DNA from: Priapulus caudatus | Taxonomy: Eukaryota; Priapulida; Priapulimorpha; Priapulimorphida; Priapulidae | Length of the DNA: 27,470 nucleotides | Direction: 5' to 3' | Assembly: GCF_000485595.1 (NCBI RefSeq) | Contig: NW_014577372.1 | Location: 124,513-151,982, forward strand | In this document: one piece after another, positions 20,743 through 27,470 of the stretch | Position numbering within the stretch: the first letter of the stretch is position 1 | How the letters are laid out: every line of letters starts with the position of its first letter | Made by a program: the position numbers and the translations under genes | Notes under the pieces: model-generated | Told to the model about the DNA's origin: nothing | What the model saw: the letters and a program-made list of their open reading frames with translations, nothing else | Database searches by the model: none

Positions 20743-20917
20743 CAAATATAACGTAAGAGCTTTGAATATATATATATAGAGTTGGTAGAAACAAGAAAAA
20801 CGCCAACTTGACTGCATATAATCGTCAGTGTAAAGCCAGCTTAAGCCGCTGCTGCATGCACTGTGTATAGCGCTCGTTGTACGTACGTACTTGTGTACAT
20901 TTCAATTTATCAGGCCA

Positions 20918-21008
20918 CGGGAGCGATTTTCTCTCGGGCGATCGCTCCCGTTATTGTTCTTACCAGAGCGATTTTAGAGCTTACCGGAGCGAAATTGCTC
21001 GTCGCTCC
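20918..21008. repeat. GGAGCGA inverted-word cluster
   Basis: CGGGAGCGAT (20918-20927) and ATCGCTCCCG (20941-20950) form a perfect 10-bp inverted repeat with a 13-base loop. Further GAGCGATTTT, CCGGAGCGAA and GTCGCTCCCG words follow, enough for a branched foldback. The partner in arm 1 is at about 16165-16265. Confidence 0.7.
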
Positions 21009-21593
21009 CGTGTATTTTTTTCCCTGCCATGAGGTCACTGATGTAAGCAGCAATTAAGGCAAGCAGTTCAAGGTTTCTGAATATTCACTAGTTCAAAACC
21101 CGTAGCGAACACGAGTGGAATATATATCATGGATAGCCATCCATTAATTTTTTTAATCATTTTTGAATTTTTTTTTTACACTGACATTGACACGAATTTT
21201 CTAGTCTACTGTTCAAAGGTGTTAATGCACTATTGGTTGCTATTTCATGCATGCAGAGATAGAATTCTAATGCCTGCCAATATTAATTACTATCCGAGTT
21301 CGGAACACCTACTCCTTTGGGACTGTCACTTCTTGTTGTTCATCCGTCTCCTCATATGCCATCATCTCTGTGAAGCTCTGTCTGTACCTGAAAGATAGGC
21401 TGCGTTGTAATCACAGTGTCGATGACAACACAAACACGATTTAGCTGCGCTCGTGGCAGACCAATCTGCTAACATTATCAACATAATTGTAAGCAATTAA
21501 GCATATATATATATAGCTTTATCCGTCCAAAAGTAAGTACAAGAAATATTATGAACTTATAACGTCATGTAACTTGTAATTATATCAATATAG

Positions 21594-21680
21594 ACAGATA
21601 AATGGATAGCTGGTTGGATGGATGAACCGATGGATAGATATAGATAGATAGGTAGGTAGATAGTTAGATAGATAGACAGA
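21594..21680. repeat. GATA/GATG tetranucleotide tract
   Basis: GATAGATA, GGATGGATG and GGTAGGTA runs. The mirror partner is the CTAT/CATC tract at 15485-15537 in arm 1. Confidence 0.9.
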
Positions 21681-21859
21681 ACTGATAACTGAAATGAGCA
21701 AAAGTAGTATAACAAGGCTGGGTATTTGCATTTGTAATCTGACTTCTAAATTATTTATGAAAATGAAGCCATATGCGAGGTCGTCCACAATTAACAGCAC
21801 ATCAATGGAAACCGGCTACAGTATGATATTTATATAACTGCCGCTGAGAGGGTCTATGT

Positions 21860-21960
21860 CCCCCAGGGTACTGCCGGAACGTATACCCTGGGTACGGTCC
21901 GGTATACCGGAACGTACCCTGGTACTATCTAATATGCCGGACCGTACCTTGCCTACTCCA
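21860..21960. repeat. GGTAC/CCGGAACGTACC short repeat
   Basis: About four variants of CCGGAACGTACCCTGG and its reverse complement are packed into 100 bp, exactly between the outer end of inverted arm 2 and the start of duplicated block copy 2. Confidence 0.75.
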
Positions 21961-22833
21961 CTAACGAGTCTAGGGAGTCGAAGCTTGCTGTATAACTGTT
22001 GGACACTGAATGGCAATTAATTACTTTTCTAGGTATTCAATTAATTAACGACATTTGCTTAGCTGCATTAATTAACGACTTGCCTATAACTGAACATTGG
22101 ACACTGAATGACAATAAGCATTGCTACCATCACTTAGAGGCCCTAGTACAGAGATAATTACGACCAGTGTCAATGCACAGTGGCTGTACTACTCAGGAGA
22201 TATTTTGCCGATGATACAATCAGGACATATTGAAGCATCGACTTACATGTGCCATGGTTTCCACAACATTCATGTGTCGATTTCGTATTCGCATCAGTGC
22301 TTCGCAGAAGCTGCATCAGAGAAAAATATTACACATGTGTGAGACAGATATATGCATTAACATAATTGGTCCACAGATAGAGAGTCGATAATTAAGGTAT
22401 CTTTTTGTGAAAAACAACAATTAGAAGCAATTTACTGATATTTGAAGAAGATATTATATTAACTATCTCCGCTGAGACACAAATGTCATCGAAGCCAAAT
22501 GTCTTCTCTTATTGTGTTAAGTAAATTATATCAATTATTAAGACAGTTTAATATCTAAACTACATTGATAAAATTATGAAATTCATTATTGAAAACATTA
22601 CTATAACTTTCAGCAAAATCTTTACTAAAATTAAAAGCTTCCTTTGTGCTATATACACACTCTTTCTCACTGAGTACACCAAAGGAGAAATAACCAGCAG
22701 TGCCCATTATGAAAGATGCCAATCGCTCATGTTTCCCCATACGAAGACAATGCTGGCTGTTTAACACACATACATTACAATACATACACAACATTACAAT
22801 ATTTTAGTTTTCATTATTAGTTCCCAATATATT

Positions 22834-22882
22834 ATCAGGAGTGGATAATAGTATAATAATAACTCTATTATCCACTCCTGAT
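22834..22882. repeat. perfect 18-bp hairpin in block copy 2
   Basis: ATCAGGAGTGGATAATAG (22834-22851) and its exact complement CTATTATCCACTCCTGAT (22865-22882) flank a 13-base AT loop. Copy 1 keeps mainly the right arm (CACTCCTGATATTATCAT near 9977); copy 3 has a degraded version near 24595-24655. Confidence 0.85.
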
Positions 22883-23704
22883 ATTATCATGCATTATCTA
22901 GTTAGTAAAAGACAAGTAGATTACGCATTAGGTAAAGTACATAGTTTTGCTACTGTAGCGGCAGTCAATTCATGCATTATTTACGCCAACGTAGCAGGAG
23001 GCTTTTGCAGAAAATCACTTCATAGTCTGCTAAAGAAAAGAAGGATTGCAGCCAACCAGCAACGAGTAACCAAATGACATATTAGATATGATTGTTATAT
23101 CTATATGATATAGTGATTGATAGACATGCTGTCAAAAACCAACAAAAGCCTGATTACATAGCAAGTGCTCCACAGTTCAAAAATCATAGTTTGGCAGAAC
23201 CAAGGGAAAGGGGAAGGGGATAGGGTGAGCAGTAAATAAGATCCCATAAGTTATTCATATATAGTATGCATGACAACCAAGAGTGAATTCCTCAAGTAGA
23301 AGCTTCAGTAGCTAAAGTAAGCAGCGGGCCAACTAAAGTCAGTTCAACTTCAACACCTAAAATGGGAGAACTTCTAGTAAAGCTTTGTTTTTCATTAGCA
23401 ATGACTCCCTCTAGCGCAGGGTCTAGAATGGGGTCGGAGCTTCAAGGGAAGGCTTATTTTCAGTCTCTCTAGCTGCATATAACCCGGACCCCATTCCCCA
23501 ATATGTTCCACATGGCACAAATTCAATTTAACCACCACTGCCATAATTTTTTGCCTTTCAAACTAAAATTGATTGACGGGATCTTCGTTATAATTAGAAG
23601 CACTTTCTTCTTACACATCTATATTCTGCATTCCATCACAAAAAAGTAATGAAGCAGGCTGCCACACTAACGCAGGCCATGAGGCAGGGTAAAAAATGCT
23701 TTTT

Positions 23705-23815
23705 TTCCACCAGAGCCATTTTTCTGACTTGTCAAAAATTCCCCAGAGCCATTTTTTTGAAGCTCCAGAGCCATTTTTCTGACTTGTCAAAAATTCCCCA
23801 GAGCCATACTGAGGA
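23705..23815. repeat. CCAGAGCCATTTT minisatellite (copy 2)
   Basis: Clean units of CCAGAGCCATTTTTCTGACT plus TGTCAAAAATTCC alternate with CCAGAGCCATTTTTTTGAAG. The array ends where block copy 2 ends. Confidence 0.85.
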
Positions 23816-23861
23816 CGCATCCATAGGGGGAGCATTAACCATAGAACTGGTGGTGCCACGA

Positions 23862-26205
23862 GATAGAGAGTCGAATAATTAAGCACGGTTATCTTTTTTG
23901 AAAAAACCTACAATTATAACGAAGCAATTTTACTGATATTGAAGACAGATCCTAAAATCTATACTACCGACTCAGGCTGAAACACAATCCTCAATCCGAG
24001 AAGGAGAGGCCAGATTGTCTTCCTCTTATTAAGTGGTTTAAGGTAAATTTAGTATCGCTCATATAATCTATAGTACAATTTAATACTCTAAACTACATTA
24101 GACAAAATGAAATAGAAATCTCTTATTGAAAACACTTATCCTTATAACATAACTTCAAGAAAATCTTACTAAAAATGATAAAGCTCCCTTTGCTTTCGTG
24201 GCTATATAAGCGACGTCGGCAAGTTCGGAGTCACCCGTACAGTGTTCCGGGGTGTCTAGCTCGCTTCTCACTACGAGTCAGCCAAAGCGGAAGAATAAAC
24301 CAGCAGTGCCCATGTATACGAAAAGAAGGCGCCCAATCCGCCGGGTTCATAGTTTCCCCATGTAGGACGAAGACTAGCAGAGATTTAACGGATAGCAGAG
24401 GGCGAGGAGGTGCGTGGGAGCGGGGCCACGGGCCGATCTAACATCTCAGCATCGGTCTGTAACAAGCACATACTATTTACAAAACCTCATACACACACAT
24501 TAGCAATGATCTTGTAAGTTTTCATTATTATTCTTATGCCGCTCGCACCCCTCCCCCCCTCTGAGTACTGACCGGCGTGATATAGTTTGGTTCCCCCAGG
24601 AGGTTGGATAAATAGTATCACGACCATAATAACTCTAATATACTCACTTCCTGCATATTCCATTCGCATTATCTAGTCTAGAAATAGGACAAGTAGAGCT
24701 TTACGGCATTACGGTAATAGTCCATAGTTTTGGCTACTGTAAGCGGCAGCTTCAATCTCGCATGCTTATGATACGCCAGACTGCTTAGCAGGAGGCTTTT
24801 TGGCAAGAAAACACTGCACTTAGTCTGCTGATAAGAGAAAAGAAGATGCAGGCCAAACCCAGCAAAACGAGTAACTCAACAGACATATTAAATTCAATAA
24901 TGTTAATTCTAATATGAATACAAGGTGATCTGGATAGACATGTCCTGCAAAGACCACAAAAGCCGTGATTTAACAATATCGGAAAGTGCTGCTATGGCCA
25001 CCAGTTTCAACAAAAATCATAGGGTTTGGCAGAACCAAAGGGAAAGGGAAACGGAAATGGGTGAAGCAGTAAATAAGATCACATAATTATGTGCAGATAT
25101 AGTGATGCATGACAACCGCAAGAGTGATTCCTCAAGTAAGAAGCGTTTCAAGATAGCTAAACGTAGGACAAGCGCCGGCCACAAAGTCCATTCAACTGGA
25201 TCAGGCTACCTAAAATGAGGAACTTCCTAGTAAAAGCTTGTTTTTCATTAGCAACGACTCTCCTACACATCGCAAGCGGTCTAGGAAATGGGGTCGGAGC
25301 TTAAAGGAAGCGGTAGTTTTCAAGTCTCATCTAGACTGCATATAACCGCGGACCCCGCCACCATTCCAATATTTTTCCACATGGCACATAATTTCAATTT
25401 AACCACACTGCCATACATTTTTTAGCCTTCAAACTAATAATTGAATCTGCACGGGAATCTTCGATTATGTAAGATTAGCAGAGCACTTTTTCTTTACACA
25501 TCTGATACTTCCGGCATTCCAGTCACAGCAACAAAGTATGAAGCAGCGTGCCACATGCCGCGCCCGAACCGGCAAGCCGATGAGGTCAGCGGTAAAGAAA
25601 TAGCTTTTTTCCACGCGCAGAGCCGATTTTTGCTGACTTGTCCAAAAATTCCGCCGAGCACATTTTTTCTGAAGCTCCAAGCCATTTTTCTGACTTGTCC
25701 AAAATTCCCCCAGAGCCTTTTTTTTGAGAGCTACACCAGACCATTTTTTATTATCCAGAGCCCACATTCTCATAGTTACAAATTTTCCGAAAATATAAGC
25801 TTGTAAAAAATTTACCAGATGCAAATTTGTTACGTATCCGCAAGCCCACTCTATTTTAGTTGTGGTTGGGACATCAAATGTATAATTGCTTATTACATAA
25901 TTCACATGAGTGTGTCAAATTTTGCTTTAATACAATGTCACCTATAGATACGTAAGTTCTACATTACGTAGCTAATCATTAATCACACTTGTAACTCCAC
26001 TACTGATCCAAAACATCCTTTGAAAGCCATCTCGCATTCCATCAATGCCCGGCCCGTCGAGCTGCCGACACCGTCTGACCGCTCGATCCCATCACTTCTA
26101 AGTTCGTATATCCATAAGCATCGGCGGAAGGATGATGCTACATCTTGTCCACGCGACTCCCTTCTCATGTTCGTCACCTCTCTCTCGATCTTACAGTGTA
26201 ACATC
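23862..26205 (+). repeat. roughly 2-kb duplicated block, copy 3
   Basis: Starts mid-unit at AGATAGAGAGTCGA (equivalent to 22377) and runs past the point where copy 2 stops. It matches copy 1 to its N gap (shared ACTCCACTA-TGA-CCAAA-CAT and CTTCTCAT words). It is the most altered copy, with many extra G/C-containing insertions (for example 24205-24260 and 24535-24600) that are absent from copies 1 and 2. Confidence 0.88.
25610..25765. repeat. CCAGAGCCATTTT minisatellite (copy 3)
   Basis: A degraded version of the array at 23705-23815, with GAGCC-ATTTTT and GACTTGTCCAAAATTCC words. Confidence 0.75.
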
Positions 26206-26399
26206 GCTTCACACTAGCTCACTACTTCTAAGACTCTTATTGTTGTTACTCCTGAATAAACATACGTAGAACACCGGTTATCTTTCGTTTAGATACAAAT
26301 AAATGTTTATTTTCTAATATAAATAGACAAGGCGTTGTCGCCCAACGTACATTACCCGGTCCCGCCCCGTGTTCTCCCAATAAGAAGGAAAGGGAATTA
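26206..26399. other. unassigned sequence before the terminal satellite
   Basis: AT-rich stretch with no gene seen; it contains an AATAAA (near 26299) that has no associated reading frame. Confidence 0.4.
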
Positions 26400-27470
26400 G
26401 ATAAGGTCAAGGTCAAATAAAAAGCCAGTCAGTGACAATGGGTTTTGGGTACGACGAGCATCAGAAAAAAACTCATCTCTGGCCAAGAGGTTGTATTATA
26501 CCCCAAGTTTTGGTAGCGCTAGGCTCAATTAGGGCCATAGTTATAATGGCCCCCACCATGCAAGAGAAATATGATCAAGGTCAAGGTAAAGGTCAATAAA
26601 GGTCGATGAGCGCTCTGTTTGTTTATGGTACTCCGACAACCTTCATCAGAACGCCAAGATGGGTTGAAGTATACCAAGTTTGACTAGCGCTAGGTCAACC
26701 TTAGGGGGCCCAAGACGTAATAAATCGTAAGGGAAATAGTCATCCAAAGCGTCAATTAAAGGTCAAATAAAGTCGGCAGTGATCTGTTTTGGTAGCGCTA
26801 GTCAAATTAGCTCCCGAGTATAGAGGCGGCAAAGGAAATATAATCAAGGTCAAGTAAAAGCCACACTAAAGCGTCGCGAGTGACCTGGTTGTACGCTTCT
26901 CCGCTTCTCCCCAAGATTTGCTAAGTATAGATAGCCAAGTTTGTAGCCCGCTAGGTCAATAGGGGCAATTTATAGAGCGGTAACGGGAAAATATGATCCA
27001 GGGCACACGTTAAAAGAGTCAAATAAAGTCGCAGTGACCTGGTTTGTGGTAACGGCGCTGCCACACATTGTACGCCCAACCTGTGTAAGTAGACCAAAGT
27101 TTGGTCACGGCTAGGGTCAAGTAGGGGCTGAGTTACTAGAGCGGAGAGGAACATGAATCAAGGTCAAGGTAAAAGGATCAAATAAAGGTCGCCAGTGGAC
27201 CTGGATTATGGTACGATGAGCTGTCACCTTCTCCCCAAATGTGTCAATTAGACAAGTTTGGTCATGCCAGGTCAATTAGGGGCCGAGTTACAGAAGCGGA
27301 AGTAGAACCTTGAATACAAGGTCAAGGTAGATAGTGGTTTCAAACTAGAAAGCTCAGCAGTGACTCGATTTTTGCGTACGAAAACGACTGGCCACCTTCA
27401 TCCCTCAGAGGATGTGTAAGTAGACCAAAGTTTTGGTCCACGCTCCGCTCCAATTAGGGTCGATTACACG
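26400..27470 (+). repeat. about 160-bp satellite headed by TCAAGGTCAAGGTCA
   Basis: About seven diverged units begin near 26400, 26575, 26743, 26844, 26997, 27158 and 27315. Spacing is about 153-175 bp except for one shortened unit of 101 bp. Each begins with one or two TCAAGGTCA words, then a (T)CAAATAAAGGTC segment, GCAGTGACCTGG, CTTC-CCCAA, a GACCAAGTTTGGTAGCGCTA segment, GGTCAATTAGGGGC and AGAGCGGAAAGG. It runs off the window end. TCAAGGTCA is the monomer site bound by FTZ-F1/SF-1- and ERR-type nuclear receptors; a role in binding is speculation. Confidence 0.92.

Larger units (their letters stand above)
19550..21845 (-). repeat. long inverted repeat, arm 2
   Basis: Reverse-complement partner of arm 1, from the GC-rich TTTTTTGACAAG / GCCAATCAGG segment (19660-19695) out to CCGGCTACAGTATGATATTT and ATATAACTGCCGCT at 21845. 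Internal order mirrors arm 1 exactly. A 13-G run at 20350-20362 and the (TA) and GATA tracts differ in length from arm 1. Confidence 0.88.
21984..23815 (+). repeat. roughly 2-kb duplicated block, copy 2
   Basis: Direct copy of 9151 to about 10870, starting at GCTTGCTGTATAACTGTTGG. It lacks Pdk exon sequence, so the duplication boundary falls between the Pdk exon at 9016 and about 9150. The - strand frame 22555-22794 is open here, but indels interrupt the matching frame in copies 1 and 3, so I do not call it a gene. Confidence 0.9.

Noticed and set aside
22555-22794. 79-codon - strand frame in duplicated block copy 2
   Set aside because: Looks partly protein-like, but the equivalent regions in copies 1 and 3 are broken by indels and no family is recognisable.
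23611-23886. Trp/Lys-rich - strand frame over the CCAGAGCC minisatellite
   Set aside because: Its repeats come from the minisatellite itself and the frame is not kept in the other copies.

Overview
This is invertebrate nuclear DNA from a repeat-rich animal genome. Two intron-containing animal genes can be read with certainty, and both are cut short at their 5' ends. One is a zona pellucida (ZP) domain membrane protein of cuticlin/dusky-like type on the + strand (coding exons 805-1049, 2061-2184, 2682-2881). The other is a mitochondrial pyruvate dehydrogenase kinase (PDK) on the - strand (seven coding exons between 9016 and 5205). The genes converge tail to tail across about 2.3 kb. GT/AG introns, CA/CG microsatellites, tandem satellites and old dispersed repeats fit a eukaryote. 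The ZP type and the strong PDK match suggest a bilaterian, perhaps a marine ecdysozoan or other protostome, but I cannot name the species.

Layout. 1-390 is a satellite of 26-bp hairpin-forming units. 564-765 is a 77-bp tandem repeat carrying palindromic AACCGCGGTT boxes. 805-2881 is the 3' half of the ZP gene; its first visible intron holds a 21-bp ACGCGT minisatellite. 2882-5204 is the intergenic/3'UTR zone with a CA/CG microsatellite. 5205-9016 is the 3' two thirds of PDK, whose introns hold a dispersed repeat, a microsatellite and a MITE-like palindrome. 9151-11211 is copy 1 of a roughly 2-kb duplicated sequence that runs into a 25-N gap (11212-11236).

Beyond the gap no gene can be supported. 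11237-13245 becomes GC- and CpG-rich. 13660-14660 is a lone copy of a repeat family that also forms the arms of a long inverted repeat (arm 1 about 15308-17780, arm 2 about 19550-21845) around a GC-rich non-homologous core. Each copy of the family contains a tRNA-like module with A and B boxes. 21984-23815 and 23862-26205 are copies 2 and 3 of the 9151-11211 sequence. 26400-27470 is a satellite of about 160-bp units headed by TCAAGGTCAAGGTCA, which reads as tandem nuclear-receptor half-sites.

The two genes have unrelated jobs (an apical extracellular matrix/membrane protein and a mitochondrial kinase), and nothing suggests a shared pathway. No new enzymatic or defence system was found. The most unusual material is the repeat architecture: the foldback element with a GC core, the triplicated intronic block, and two unrelated repeat families that both carry AGGTCA-type half-sites. 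The repeats differ from one another by many single-base indels, while every recognised exon is clean. The assembly quality of 9-27 kb should therefore be doubted before biology is built on it.
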